Counted from the stretch's first letter, positions 23,016-32,740 are shown. The stretch: DNA of 42,485 nucleotides from Oscillospiraceae bacterium (GCA_016293865.1 JAEDDG010000014.1:1-42485), one strand, 5' to 3'. The notes: generated from the letters alone by a model not told the origin. Numbers and translations are program-made.

Positions 23016-24626
23016 TTATATATCCCGCTCCTGCCCGCCGGTATTGCGGTACTGCAGCGGCGTCATGCCCGTAATCCGCTTAAAGATACGGTTAAAGTAC
23101 GCCGCGTCACTGCAGCCCACCTCACAGCTGATCTCATAAATCTTCTTATCCGTTGACGTAAGCATTTGTTTGGCATGGCTGATACGCAGAGCCATCAAAT
23201 AGGTTTTGAACGTCTTATGCTCGATTTTGTGAAACAGGGAACAGAAATAGGACCTGCTCAATCCTACATAGCCGCTGACCTGCTCCAGGGAAAGCTCGGG
23301 GTCCGCATAGTTTTCCTCCATGTACTTGCGCGCCTTAACGACCAGATAGCGGTTTACATCTGAATCCTGTCGGCTAAGCAGCTGTGTCATCTGATGACAC
23401 AGCTGCATCAGGGCCTGTTTGAAATCCTCCACATCTGAACATGCAAACATCTGCCGCACGGCCGTGGGGTAATCGATAGAATTCCAAAGATAAATGCCCA
23501 GTTCACTGCACTGTCTGGAAATCTCGCCCAGAAATTCAACGCCAAACTCGTGCATCTGTGTCTGACTGTGCAATTGCCCCAGCAGCCGGTCCACAGTCTC
23601 CTCCAGGGCCTTTTCCCGCCCCTCACGGACACATTCAATCACTCTTGGCAGCCACCGGCGGTTCACCTGCGGCGTGGCCGTAAGCGCAGCGATCTGTGTT
23701 TCCTTGATATTGAACCAGCTGACCACACACTCCTCCGACAGCATTAAGCTGTGCTGCAGCGCAATGCGCGCCTGCTTGGCAGAGGCGCCGATTCCGCCGG
23801 GGTTTTCTGCGGTGCTGCCGATTCCCATATGCAATTGCAGTCCGAAATAGAGCTTAAACTCATTGCACAGCACGATGCACAGCCTCTCCAGGCTTTCCTC
23901 CGGGATCTGCGTACTGTGGTTCAGCAGGATGTTGAGTACCTTTTCGTCATCGAAATAGCTGTAAATCTGAAAACCCTTTTCCTGCAGCTTAATTTCCAGA
24001 TATTGCTTGGCCGTAGCAGATTGAAATCCGCTGTCCAGCGTGCTTTCTCCGCTCTTTTGACCGCAGACCATCAGAGCCGTGCAGTATTCGCCGGCCAGTT
24101 CCATATCCAGCAGACGCATCTGCTGACGCACCTGCTCTGCGTCTGTCGTATCCCCCTGCAGCAGAGACTCCAGCTGCCACTGCTGCAGCATTGGTCTGTT
24201 CTGCTCCAGCAGACGATTTACAGCGTACATTTTCTGCTGTTCTCTCTTGCGGGCCATAAACGTGTCGATAATCCGGTGCAGGGCGCCGTTGACCTCCTTG
24301 GCCACCACAGGCTTTGTCAGATAAGACGAGACGCCGATGGACATCGCCTTGCGGGCATAGCTGAAATCCTGATAGCCGGAGATGATCAGAATCTGCATCT
24401 CCGGATCCTGTTTCATAAGCTCTGCCGCCAGGGAAAGTCCGTCCTGACCCGGCAGGCATATATCCATAACCACGATCTGCGGCTGGAACAGCATGGCGCT
24501 TTCCATGGCGGTATCTGCGTCGCCCGCCTCCGCAACCAGCAGAAGGGAAAGCTTGTCCCAGGCAATGGCACTTTTGATATGCGCCCGGATTTCCGGCTCG
24601 TCATCCACGATCATCAGTTTGAACAT
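23016..24626 (-). CDS. YesN-type response regulator (REC + AraC HTH)
   Basis: 536 residues. The N-terminal receiver domain has D8-D9, the phosphoacceptor D55 in VVMDICLPG, and K in the YLTKPV motif. A long central region without a known fold is followed by a C-terminal AraC/XylS double helix-turn-helix (about 430-530) with the characteristic GLSRSYFCSLFHK and YFNRIFKRITGMTPLQYR. Such regulators, paired with YesM kinases, usually activate neighbouring carbohydrate or peptide uptake genes. The gene overlaps the kinase gene by 13 bases and is translated with it. Confidence 0.93.
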   Translation of the reverse strand: MFKLMIVDDEPEIRAHIKSAIAWDKLSLLLVAEAGDADTAMESAMLFQPQIVVMDICLPGQDGLSLAAELMKQDPEMQILIISGYQDFSYARKAMSIGVSSYLTKPVVAKEVNGALHRIIDTFMARKREQQKMYAVNRLLEQNRPMLQQWQLESLLQGDTTDAEQVRQQMRLLDMELAGEYCTALMVCGQKSGESTLDSGFQSATAKQYLEIKLQEKGFQIYSYFDDEKVLNILLNHSTQIPEESLERLCIVLCNEFKLYFGLQLHMGIGSTAENPGGIGASAKQARIALQHSLMLSEECVVSWFNIKETQIAALTATPQVNRRWLPRVIECVREGREKALEETVDRLLGQLHSQTQMHEFGVEFLGEISRQCSELGIYLWNSIDYPTAVRQMFACSDVEDFKQALMQLCHQMTQLLSRQDSDVNRYLVVKARKYMEENYADPELSLEQVSGYVGLSRSYFCSLFHKIEHKTFKTYLMALRISHAKQMLTSTDKKIYEISCEVGCSDAAYFNRIFKRITGMTPLQYRNTGGQERDI

Positions 24627-26416
24627 TCTTCGTCACCCAATCCTTTCGTGTAAGGAATGCGGATCGTCACGTCAGTGTATTCGCCCGCTTCGCTGGATAT
24701 TTCCATCCCGTACTCTTTGCCGTAGTAGACTTTAATGCGTCTTGCCACGTTGCGCAAGCCGTAATGCCTGCGGTTTTCCACATGCAATTCTTCACTCAGG
24801 GTCCGGTTGATTGCCGCCACCTGATCCGGCGCAATACCCACGCCGTCGTCGCGCACATGCAGTTCCACCAGGCCGTCAGTCAAACGTGCCGTGATGCAGA
24901 TTGTTCCGTCATCCCGGAAAGCAGAAAACCCATGTTTGACGCTGTTTTCCACTATCGGCTGCAGCAGCAGGTGCAGCAGCTTGTATTCCGCAAGCTGCGG
25001 ATCAACATCCACCTGCAGCCGGTAGTCCTTGCCGCCGGCCAGGCGCTGCAGCTCCAGATAGCTCCGAATCAACGCCATACATTCTTCCAGTGTGGTATAT
25101 TCCCGTCCCTTGGCCAGAGAGCGTTTGAAAAAGTCGCTCAAAGCATAAACAATTTGCTCTGCACGCTGCCGGTCATCGTTTTTGATGGCCCAGGCAACGA
25201 TATCCAGGGTATTATAAAGTAAATGGGGATTGATTTTGGCATTCAGCAGGGAAAGTTCCAGATCTGTCTTTTCCTTTTCGGACAACTGCAGGTCTGTATA
25301 GTACTTTTCCAATTGATCCAGCATGTAATTGAACTGCAGGCCCACATAGGCCACTTCATCATGCTTTTTTGGCTTAAAGCGGACATTCCGCTCACCTTCA
25401 GCAATACGCCCGACAACATTTTCCAATTTGCGCAGGCCGTTGGTGACGCTTTTGGAGAAGACAATTGCCGCCAAACTGGTGACCAGAATCGCCGCTCCGA
25501 TCACAATCGAAATATGAAAGAAAAATTGCCGGATTGCATTGCTCTCGAACAGTCCGGTCTCCTGCAGCGGCACCACAAAGCAGGCGTATCCGTTTGCCAC
25601 CTTCCAGCACAGAGCCTGCTGGGGCTCCTCCTGCATCACATAGGATATTCTGCTCTTTGGTCCCTCCACCTGTGTTACCGCCTGGGCCAGGCTCGCAGGC
25701 AGATCCTGACCGGGCGCCAGGCTCTTTCCGCTGACCACAACATCGCCCCAGGTGGTAACGATCATCGCCTCGGGAAAAATTGTTTTGTACATGTTCCAGA
25801 GCTTATCAGTATCCACGCCGGCAACAATGGCGCCAATGCGCTCCATGGTGACTCTGTCATACAGGAAGCGCACACACAGAAAGCAATCCACCCGTATGCC
25901 CTGACTGTTGGACAACTGGACCACATCATACCACATGATATTCCGGTACTCATCCGCGCTTAAAAACCTGTCACGGCTCAGATAATCACACACTTCGTCA
26001 AAATCATTATACGGCAGAACGCCTTCTCCGGCAGTGATTGCTTTCACGCCGTTTTTAAGATACATATTGATAAAATGGAATGTGTCTGCGCCGGTCATTT
26101 GGGATAATTCCAGAAAATCGATCAGGTCGCTGCGCAAAGCTCTCTCATAATCTGCCCGCTCGCCGGCAGATAAACCGGTACGCGCCGCAATCGCGTGGGT
26201 ACCCGTTTCCTCGACCATTCTGGTTATGATATCCCGCGCACCGGAAAACAGATCAAGCATCTGTTCCACCGTGTTGTCTGCGGTTAATTCCACAATCTCA
26301 CTTTCAAAATCGTGGACGACAGTCCCTGTAAGATCAAAGGCGGATACACCGATCATCAGGGAGATAAAGAAAATGATACTAACCATCGCGATCAGAATTT
26401 TCTTCCACAATGTCAT
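24614..26416 (-). CDS. YesM-type sensor histidine kinase
   Basis: 600 residues. A membrane helix near residues 6-28 is followed by an extracellular sensor domain of about 270 residues and a second helix (about 285-310). A HAMP linker, the His_kinase domain with the phosphoacceptor in INPHLLYNTLD, and an HATPase_c domain with VENSVKHGFSA (N box) and RDDGVGIA (G1) complete it. ATG 26416 was preferred over 26422 because GGGG lies 7 bases upstream of it. The sensor domain presumably detects an extracellular sugar or peptide; the ligand is unknown. It is downstream of oppF in the same direction, separated by a hairpin. Confidence 0.93.
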   Translation of the reverse strand: MTLWKKILIAMVSIIFFISLMIGVSAFDLTGTVVHDFESEIVELTADNTVEQMLDLFSGARDIITRMVEETGTHAIAARTGLSAGERADYERALRSDLIDFLELSQMTGADTFHFINMYLKNGVKAITAGEGVLPYNDFDEVCDYLSRDRFLSADEYRNIMWYDVVQLSNSQGIRVDCFLCVRFLYDRVTMERIGAIVAGVDTDKLWNMYKTIFPEAMIVTTWGDVVVSGKSLAPGQDLPASLAQAVTQVEGPKSRISYVMQEEPQQALCWKVANGYACFVVPLQETGLFESNAIRQFFFHISIVIGAAILVTSLAAIVFSKSVTNGLRKLENVVGRIAEGERNVRFKPKKHDEVAYVGLQFNYMLDQLEKYYTDLQLSEKEKTDLELSLLNAKINPHLLYNTLDIVAWAIKNDDRQRAEQIVYALSDFFKRSLAKGREYTTLEECMALIRSYLELQRLAGGKDYRLQVDVDPQLAEYKLLHLLLQPIVENSVKHGFSAFRDDGTICITARLTDGLVELHVRDDGVGIAPDQVAAINRTLSEELHVENRRHYGLRNVARRIKVYYGKEYGMEISSEAGEYTDVTIRIPYTKGLGDEECSN

Positions 26417-26470
26417 TGTCATTCCCCTTTCGTTTTTATCAACCGCATGTACACGAGTGTTTCATACTAA

Positions 26471-26514
26471 GCGGCAGTGGTGCGCTGTTCCATATAACAG
26501 TTCACCACTGCCGC
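26471..26514 (-). terminator. strong hairpin between oppF and the sensor kinase gene
   Basis: A perfect 12-bp stem (GCGGCAGTGGTG 26471-26482 with CACCACTGCCGC 26503-26514) and further pairing CTGTT/AACAG inside the loop. Only a short, weak U-tract follows on the minus strand, so it may terminate partially and let some transcripts reach the kinase. Confidence 0.6.
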
Positions 26515-26530
26515 CAAATTTAAGGGGCAT

Positions 26531-27538
26531 TTACTCTGTGTGACCCACCAGATGGCACGCACAGTAATGGCCGGGCCTTCCGGATATCTCGCGCAGCTCG
26601 GGTTCCTTTTCCCGGCAGATTTCCATACACTGACTGCAGCGGGGATGGAAACGGCAGCCGCTGGGAGGATTCAAAGGCGACGGGACGTCACCGGTCAGCA
26701 GGATCTTCTCTTTTTTTGCGCCCAGTTTCGGGATCGGCACTGCAGACATCAGCGCCTTTGTGTAGGGATGCTCACAGTTTTCCACGATTTCTGTGGACTC
26801 CGCCAGCTCCACAATCTTGCCCAGGTACATGACGGCGATACGATCACTCATATATTTTACCACAGATAAGTCATGGGCAATAAACAAATATGTCAAATTA
26901 TATTCTTTTTGCAGCCGGCGCATCAAATTCATGATCTGTGCCTGGATGGAAACATCCAGCGCAGACACCGGTTCATCGCAGACGATCAGCTCAGGGTTCA
27001 TGGCCAATGCCTTTGCAATGCAGATGCGCTGCCGCTGGCCGCCGGAAAACTCATGGGGATAGCGCTCCAGATACCTGGGACTCAGATTGACGGTTTCCAT
27101 CATACCGGAAGCAATGGCATAGCGCTTCTCCCGGCTGCTGACGCCGTGCAGCTTCAGCGGCTCGTCGAAGGCCGTGAAAATATTCTTCGCGGGATTCAGG
27201 GATGCGTAGGGGTCCTGGAAAACAATCTGAATCTTCTTGCGCAAACGGAAACTGTCCTGCTTATTCAGCTTGAAAATGTCCTGGAGTTCTCCGTCCTCGC
27301 CGCGGAAGCAGATATGTCCGCCGGTGGGCTTATTCAGCCGGACAATGCACCGGCCCATGGTCGTCTTTCCGCAGCCGGACTCGCCCACGATGCCAAGAGT
27401 CTCGCCCTTGCGAACAGCCAGAGAAACATGATCCACAGCCTTTACATCGCCGATCTTACGCTTGAACGTGCCCTTCGTAACGGGGAAATATTGACAGAGA
27501 TTCTGGACCTCCAATAAGTTTTCACAGCTCATCGACAT
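26531..27538 (-). CDS. oligopeptide/dipeptide-type ABC importer, ATPase (OppF-like)
   Basis: 335 residues. Walker A is GESGCGKTT, the signature is FSGGQRQRI and Walker B is LIVCDEPVSALD. The C-terminal oligopeptide-type extension has a Cys motif (CRFHPRCSQCMEIC), an Fe-S-like or structural cluster typical of OppD/DppD ATPases. With the ATPase encoded just upstream it powers the importer. The start follows GGAGGAGGG and overlaps the preceding gene by 17 bases. Confidence 0.94.
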   Translation of the reverse strand: MSMSCENLLEVQNLCQYFPVTKGTFKRKIGDVKAVDHVSLAVRKGETLGIVGESGCGKTTMGRCIVRLNKPTGGHICFRGEDGELQDIFKLNKQDSFRLRKKIQIVFQDPYASLNPAKNIFTAFDEPLKLHGVSSREKRYAIASGMMETVNLSPRYLERYPHEFSGGQRQRICIAKALAMNPELIVCDEPVSALDVSIQAQIMNLMRRLQKEYNLTYLFIAHDLSVVKYMSDRIAVMYLGKIVELAESTEIVENCEHPYTKALMSAVPIPKLGAKKEKILLTGDVPSPLNPPSGCRFHPRCSQCMEICREKEPELREISGRPGHYCACHLVGHTE

Positions 27539-28538
27539 TTCCCTCCTCCATCAGTTTACATCTGACAATATGGCCCGGTTCCACTTCCATGTCCTCGGGG
27601 AAGCCCTCCATGCAGCGCGCGCAGGCACGGGCGCAGCGCGGCGCAAACTCACAATGGTCAAAGTGGATGGAGGCATCCGGCGTACTGCCGGGGATGGACG
27701 CCAATTCCACATCGCGGCTCAGGTCAAGCTGCGGTACGGACTGCATCAGCGCCTTGGTATAAGGATGCTGCGGGTTTTCAAATATCTGCTCCACAGTACC
27801 AAACTCCACCACACGGCCCATATACATAACCGCGACATTGTCGCAGACCTCAGCCACGATACCCATATTGTGGGTGATCAGCATCAGCGTGGTTCCGTGT
27901 TTCTTCTGGATTTCCTTCATCAGGGACAGGATCTGCGCCTGAATGGTCACGTCCAGAGCAGTGGTCGGCTCGTCCGCAATCAGGATATTCGGGTTGCAGA
28001 CCAGGGCGATGGCAATCATCACGCGCTGCTTCATACCGCCGGAAAACTGATGCGGATACTCATTGAACCGCTGCGCGGCAGCGGGAATTCCCAGTTCTTC
28101 CAGCAGTTTGATGATCCGCTCCTTTGCATCGGCCCTGGAGATCTTTTCATGATTGCGCAGGTTCTCCATAATCTGATTGCCGATGGTATAGGCGGGATTC
28201 AAAGATGTCATGGGATCCTGGAAGATCATGGAAATATCCTTGCCGCGAATCGACCGCATCTTCTCAGATGTCTTTTTATAAGCAGAAAGCACCTGTGTCT
28301 CGCCGCCGGATTCCGGGGTAAAGCGGATCTCCCCGGACACAATACGGCCGTTTGGGGGGAGCAGCTGCAAAACAGAGTGGGCTGTAACAGACTTGCCGCA
28401 GCCGGACTCGCCGACAATACCCAGGGTCTTGCTGCGTTCCACCTTCAGGTTCACACCGTTGACTGCATGAACAATACGCTTGCCAACGGTAAATTCGGTA
28501 ACCAGATTTTCAATTTCCAGAATGTAGTCTTTATTCAT
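27522..28538 (-). CDS. oligopeptide/dipeptide-type ABC importer, ATPase (OppD-like)
   Basis: 338 residues. Walker A is GESGCGKSV, the signature is FSGGMKQRV and Walker B is ILIADEPTTALD. The C-terminal Cys motif CEFAPRCARAC is of the same type as in the partner ATPase. ATG 28538 follows AGGAGG; a longer frame to 28643 runs into oppC and is rejected. It forms the cytosolic heterodimer with the OppF-like ATPase. Confidence 0.94.
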   Translation of the reverse strand: MNKDYILEIENLVTEFTVGKRIVHAVNGVNLKVERSKTLGIVGESGCGKSVTAHSVLQLLPPNGRIVSGEIRFTPESGGETQVLSAYKKTSEKMRSIRGKDISMIFQDPMTSLNPAYTIGNQIMENLRNHEKISRADAKERIIKLLEELGIPAAAQRFNEYPHQFSGGMKQRVMIAIALVCNPNILIADEPTTALDVTIQAQILSLMKEIQKKHGTTLMLITHNMGIVAEVCDNVAVMYMGRVVEFGTVEQIFENPQHPYTKALMQSVPQLDLSRDVELASIPGSTPDASIHFDHCEFAPRCARACARCMEGFPEDMEVEPGHIVRCKLMEEGNVDEL

Positions 28539-28549
28539 TTCCGGCCTCC

Positions 28550-29401
28550 TTACTGTGTTACGTCCATCGCATCGCGCAGGCCGTCGCCAAAGAAATTGCA
28601 GCCCAGCACAAACAGGGAAATTGCCACGCCCGGAACCAGCCACAGGAGCGGATTATTGATCATGTAAGTCAGATTCTTGGCCGCATTCAGCATATTTCCC
28701 CATGTGGGAATACTGGGAGATACGCCCAGGCCCAGGAAGCTGAGGCCCGCCTCAGAAAGCACATAACCGGAAATACTCAAAGTAATATTGACAATCACGA
28801 CACCCAGTGCGTTGGGCAGCATATGCCGGAACATGATGGACATGCCGCCGATGCCGTTGACGCGGCAGCTGTCCACATAGGGTTCCTGCTTCAGGGACAG
28901 GATCTTGCTTCGTACCATGCGCATCGTCCCCATCCAGCCGGTTACTGCAAAAATGGTAATCAGCCAGAACACGCTCTGCCCCAGGAAGCACATAACAATC
29001 ATAACCACCAGGGTCTGCGGGAAACAGGAGAAGAACTCGGCCAAATACAGCAGAAGCGAATCGGCTTTTCCGCCAAAGTATCCGGCGATACAGCCCAAAA
29101 CAACACCCAGCATATTGGCGGCAATGGCGCTGACCAGACCGATGGCAATGGAAACACGGCCGCCATAAAGAATACGTGCAAACAGGTCACGGCCCAGCTG
29201 GTCCGTACCCAGGAGATGCTCCGCGGAGGGAGGCAGGAACTTCTGCGCAGTGTCAAGCTTTGAAGGATCTGCGGATGTCAGCAAAGGCGCACAAGCGCAC
29301 ATCAGGATCATAATCACAATCACAACCATACCAACAGCGGCAAGCTTGTTGCTGAACAGCTTCTGCATTCTTCTGCTGGCAATACTCGATTTTTTCCTCA
29401 T
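28550..29401 (-). CDS. ABC importer permease (OppC/DppC-like)
   Basis: 283 residues with an N-terminal membrane helix, a DppC-type LLGTDQLGRDLFARILYGGRVS motif (about 60-85) and the EAA-like loop GLSFLGLGVSPS. Five or six helices are visible. ATG 29401 was chosen because AGGAG is 8 bases upstream; the GTG at 29410 abuts the same site. It follows oppB with a 5-base gap. Confidence 0.93.
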   Translation of the reverse strand: MRKKSSIASRRMQKLFSNKLAAVGMVVIVIMILMCACAPLLTSADPSKLDTAQKFLPPSAEHLLGTDQLGRDLFARILYGGRVSIAIGLVSAIAANMLGVVLGCIAGYFGGKADSLLLYLAEFFSCFPQTLVVMIVMCFLGQSVFWLITIFAVTGWMGTMRMVRSKILSLKQEPYVDSCRVNGIGGMSIMFRHMLPNALGVVIVNITLSISGYVLSEAGLSFLGLGVSPSIPTWGNMLNAAKNLTYMINNPLLWLVPGVAISLFVLGCNFFGDGLRDAMDVTQ

Positions 29402-29406
29402 TGCGC

Positions 29407-30372
29407 TCACTCCTCTCCAAAACGAATCCGCGGGTCAAGTACTGCAATGACAATGTCTGCAAGGAAAGTACAAACCAGAGTCGTTGCTGACGTCAGCAGC
29501 AGGACCATCATGGCCACCGGTGTATCCGACGAAGAAACCGCGCCCAGGAACATGCTGCCCATTCCGGGATAATTGTAAATGGTCTCAATGATGGTCGTAC
29601 CGGCAATCAGCATGCTCAGACGGCCAATCAGAAGGATCATGACCGGCGCGCAGCCATTGCGGAAGCAATGCCTTATATACACGGTGTTCTCTCTCAGGCC
29701 CTTGGCGCGGGCGGTCTTTATGTAATCCTTGCCCATGACATCCAGCATACAGCTTCTTGTATAGCGCATCAATGTGGCAATCAGGGTGATGGCCAGGCTG
29801 ACAGATGGCAGCAGCATGTGCTTCATATGGCCCCAGAAAGTGGGATTTTCCAGGTCGAAGCGGCCGCCGGTGGGAAGCCATTGCAGCTGAATGGCAAACA
29901 GCAATATAAACAGCATGCCGAAGAAGAATTCCGGAATGGAAATACCCACCATACCCAGAACGGTGCAGCTGTAATCCAGAGGCGTGTTCTTATGGATTGC
30001 TGTAACAAAACCAAGCAGAATGCCGAAAACAGTGGAGATCAGTAAGCCAAATACCGCCAGCTCCAATGTTGCAGGCAGGCGGACAGCAATCAGTTTGGCA
30101 ATGGATGTGCCGGATGTCAGGCTGTATCCAAAATCACCCTGAAAAATTCCGGCGAGCCAGCTGAAATAGCGGATATAAGCCGGATTGTTCAGGCCCTTGG
30201 CCTCCTTCAGGGCTTCGATCTGTTCGGGCTGCAGAGTCGCCAGAAGCTCAGGGTCAATGGATCTGGTAACCGCGTCGCCGGGCATCAGCTCCATGGCAAA
30301 GAAAACTGCAGCGGAGATCAGCAGCAGCTTTGGAATCAAAACAAGCAGTCTTTTCAAAAAATACTTAAACAT
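29407..30372 (-). CDS. ABC importer permease (OppB/DppB-like)
   Basis: 321 residues, six predicted membrane helices, and the OppB features FKYFLKRLL at the N-terminus and ARAKGLRENTVYIRHCFRNG as the coupling (EAA) loop. It is the inner-membrane half-channel partner of the OppC-like protein. The ribosome site before ATG 30372 is weak compared with its neighbours. The 237-base gap to the binding-protein gene holds a hairpin. Confidence 0.93.
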   Translation of the reverse strand: MFKYFLKRLLVLIPKLLLISAAVFFAMELMPGDAVTRSIDPELLATLQPEQIEALKEAKGLNNPAYIRYFSWLAGIFQGDFGYSLTSGTSIAKLIAVRLPATLELAVFGLLISTVFGILLGFVTAIHKNTPLDYSCTVLGMVGISIPEFFFGMLFILLFAIQLQWLPTGGRFDLENPTFWGHMKHMLLPSVSLAITLIATLMRYTRSCMLDVMGKDYIKTARAKGLRENTVYIRHCFRNGCAPVMILLIGRLSMLIAGTTIIETIYNYPGMGSMFLGAVSSSDTPVAMMVLLLTSATTLVCTFLADIVIAVLDPRIRFGEE

Positions 30373-30543
30373 AACACACCGCTTTCTCTTAGGCTCCCCT
30401 GTCGGAAGCCATTTCTAATGAACTGTCATAATCATTCGAACGGCCAACTGCCTGCCCCCTGACGGAGAGGGGCTCGCTCCCCCGTCTCAAGGCATAACTC
30501 CCGCCCTGTGACAAATGCGCATGACCTGTAACGATATGAAACA

Positions 30544-30569
30544 GGGGGTGCGGAGTATCCCGCGCCCCC
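30544..30569 (-). terminator. hairpin between the binding-protein and permease genes
   Basis: GGGGGTGCG (30544-30552) pairs with CGCGCCCCC (30561-30569, one G-T wobble), about 40 bases after the oppA stop. Little U-tract follows. It is likely an mRNA-stabilising or partial-termination hairpin, as commonly found after abundant binding proteins. Confidence 0.55.
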
Positions 30570-30609
30570 ATTTCAGACTGAATTTGCTCAAATATATCCG
30601 CAAAGCCAA

Positions 30610-32319
30610 TTACTGGATGAAGGACCAGTTCAGGCAGTTGCCGTCGCAGTACCACTCGAAGGAGGAAGAAATGGGCTCATAGCCTTCAACCTGTGCGGTA
30701 TTGACGATCCAAACGGTTCTCATAAACCAGATCGGAATGCGGTGCATATCTTCCATGGAGTTGAACTGCAGCTGATCCAGGAGCTGCTCACGCTTTGCAG
30801 CATCGTTGGTCGCACTGTACTCAACAATCAGCTTGCCGTATCTCTCAGACAGCTCAGCAAGGATCTCATCGTTGTACCACACGTCATACAGGGCGCCGGG
30901 ATTGACCTGGGCGAATGCACCGCAGTCGATGCCGAGGCATGCGCCGTACAGCATGTCAAAGTCCAGCGTTTCGTAGATAATGCTGTAAGCGTTGCTGGAA
31001 TCAACGTAGTACTCAGCGGCAACGCCCGCTTCCTTCAGGCTGGAGACGATCATTTCCATGATGTCATGGGACTGCTGGTCGGCGTAGTTCGTGTACAGAC
31101 GCAGAGGATCGTCGAAGTCATAGCCGGCTTCCTCCAGCATCTTGACAGCCGTGTCAACATCTCTTTCCCACACGGGGATATCGGTGTTGTACTTCTGGTA
31201 GTTGAATGTAGTGGCTACGCTTGCGATAATGCCCATGTAATCAACGATCATCTGCTTGTCAATGATCATGTTCAGAGCCTGGCGGACCCGGGGATCCTTC
31301 AGATCGTCGCGCGCGGTATCAGAATCGGACAGGTTCATAAACAGGCCGCGGCAGTACTCGGAGTTCATTGCAATGGCTTCCATTTCCGTGTTCGAAGAGG
31401 TAATTGTATCAGCCTCTTCGGTGGACTGAACCTTGTACCATGCCAGGTCGCCTGCCATCAGAGCTGCGTTGATCGCAGTCTGATCTGCATAGCTGGTCAG
31501 CTGGATGTTCTTGATCTTCGCAGTGCCGCCGTAGTAGTCATCATTACGGACCAGGGTGACATAGTTGGGATAAGCGGTCTCATTGACCTTGTAGGGGCCG
31601 GAACCGACGGGGTTCGCCCAGAATTCCTCATCAGCAGCAGCGTCTGCCCAATCTTTGGTGCCCAGCAGATGCTCGGGTACAATCGCCATATGGAGGGCAG
31701 AGAAGACATAGAGCAGATCAAAGTTCGGGCTGTCCAGTTCCAGAACGACGGTGTAATCGTCCGGTGCGGTAACGCCCGCCAGCGTCTCAGTAACTCCGTC
31801 AATAACGTCCTGATAGCCCTTGATGGCAACAAGCTTGTTGGCGGAATAACCGGCATTCTTTACCACGAAGTTGATGGTATAAACAACGTCAGCAGCGGTG
31901 ACCGGCTCGCCATCGTGCCATTTGGCATCCTGGCGCAGATGGAAGGTGTACATCTTGCCGTCTTCTGCAATTTCCCAGGACTCGGCCAGATCGGAGTAAT
32001 AGGAGTCGTCTTCAATGTTGTACTTGACCAGAGTGCTCCACATCAGAACATGGCTCTGGCAGTTGCCGCTCTGCATCGGGGTCAGGAAGCCGCTCAGCGT
32101 GTCGTTCTTTGCGTCCCAAACCAGTTTCAGATACTTGGTTTCGTTCAGATCTTCTGAAGTATCCGTCTCACCGGAGGCATCCGTATCACCGGAAGCATCC
32201 GTCTCGCCGGAAGCAGGGGTGTCATCCTCAGCGGGCTTCGGATCCTCTCCTCCCGCACCGCAGGCGGCCAGGCCCATAATCATGACCAGCGCCATCAACA
32301 ATGCCAAAAGTCTTTTCAT
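30610..32319 (-). CDS. solute-binding lipoprotein, family 5 (OppA/DppA-like)
   Basis: 569 residues. The lipobox LAAC places the lipidated Cys at about residue 20, followed by an acidic Ser/Thr/Asp linker with SGETD-like repeats and a family 5 extracellular binding domain (YTFHLRQDAKWHDGEPVTAADVVYT). ATG 32319 follows AAAGGAAG; the ATG at 32337 lacks one. It delivers peptides, or possibly oligosaccharides, to the importer encoded downstream; family 5 proteins include both types, and the neighbouring propeller gene makes a sugar ligand plausible. Confidence 0.93.
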   Translation of the reverse strand: MKRLLALLMALVMIMGLAACGAGGEDPKPAEDDTPASGETDASGDTDASGETDTSEDLNETKYLKLVWDAKNDTLSGFLTPMQSGNCQSHVLMWSTLVKYNIEDDSYYSDLAESWEIAEDGKMYTFHLRQDAKWHDGEPVTAADVVYTINFVVKNAGYSANKLVAIKGYQDVIDGVTETLAGVTAPDDYTVVLELDSPNFDLLYVFSALHMAIVPEHLLGTKDWADAAADEEFWANPVGSGPYKVNETAYPNYVTLVRNDDYYGGTAKIKNIQLTSYADQTAINAALMAGDLAWYKVQSTEEADTITSSNTEMEAIAMNSEYCRGLFMNLSDSDTARDDLKDPRVRQALNMIIDKQMIVDYMGIIASVATTFNYQKYNTDIPVWERDVDTAVKMLEEAGYDFDDPLRLYTNYADQQSHDIMEMIVSSLKEAGVAAEYYVDSSNAYSIIYETLDFDMLYGACLGIDCGAFAQVNPGALYDVWYNDEILAELSERYGKLIVEYSATNDAAKREQLLDQLQFNSMEDMHRIPIWFMRTVWIVNTAQVEGYEPISSSFEWYCDGNCLNWSFIQ

Positions 32320-32337
32320 TGTTTTCTTCCTTTCCAT

Positions 32338-32740
32338 TTACAAATTTTATTTAATGTCTCCTGAATAATAGAAAAGCTTTCTGTCTTAAAACACAGGAGG
32401 CCATTATTTACAGGCTCATGCGGCCGGAACCCCCGGCAGCAGCGGAAATCCATCTTTCGTGTGCTCTCAAAATACCATTTCAATAAATTAAAATCAATGT
32501 CTCTGGGGAAAGTGCATAATCCAGTCCAAAAAATCGAAAAATAATCCAGCATTTCTTACAACGCAAAAAAATCATGTTCTGACCGTCTTTGTGATGAACG
32601 CACAGAATCAAATCAGCAGAAAATGCAGATATCTTCCGGCATTCGGTATGGTGTACCCGGGGCTTTCCGGAATTCGGCAAGTCCCGGCCGGACGCCCCAA
32701 AAAAATAACCGGCTGCGCATTTGCGGCCAGAGCTGTATGC
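32338..32740. other. non-coding region upstream of the importer operon
   Basis: About 400 bases with no plausible gene. It holds the candidate promoter and, farther upstream, a near-identical 13-base direct repeat (TTCCGGCATTCGG at 32634-32646 and TTCCGGAATTCGG at 32665-32677) with a 31-base period that could bind the AraC-type regulator encoded downstream. Confidence 0.5.
32469..32497 (-). promoter_or_regulatory. candidate promoter of the importer operon
   Basis: Minus strand: TTGATT (32497-32492), 17 bases, TATTTT (32474-32469), leaving a leader of about 145 bases. Confidence 0.45.

Noticed and set aside
30742..32157. A 471-codon open frame opposite the solute-binding protein gene.
   Set aside because: Antisense shadow of a lipoprotein gene with an intact lipobox; no domain in the translation.
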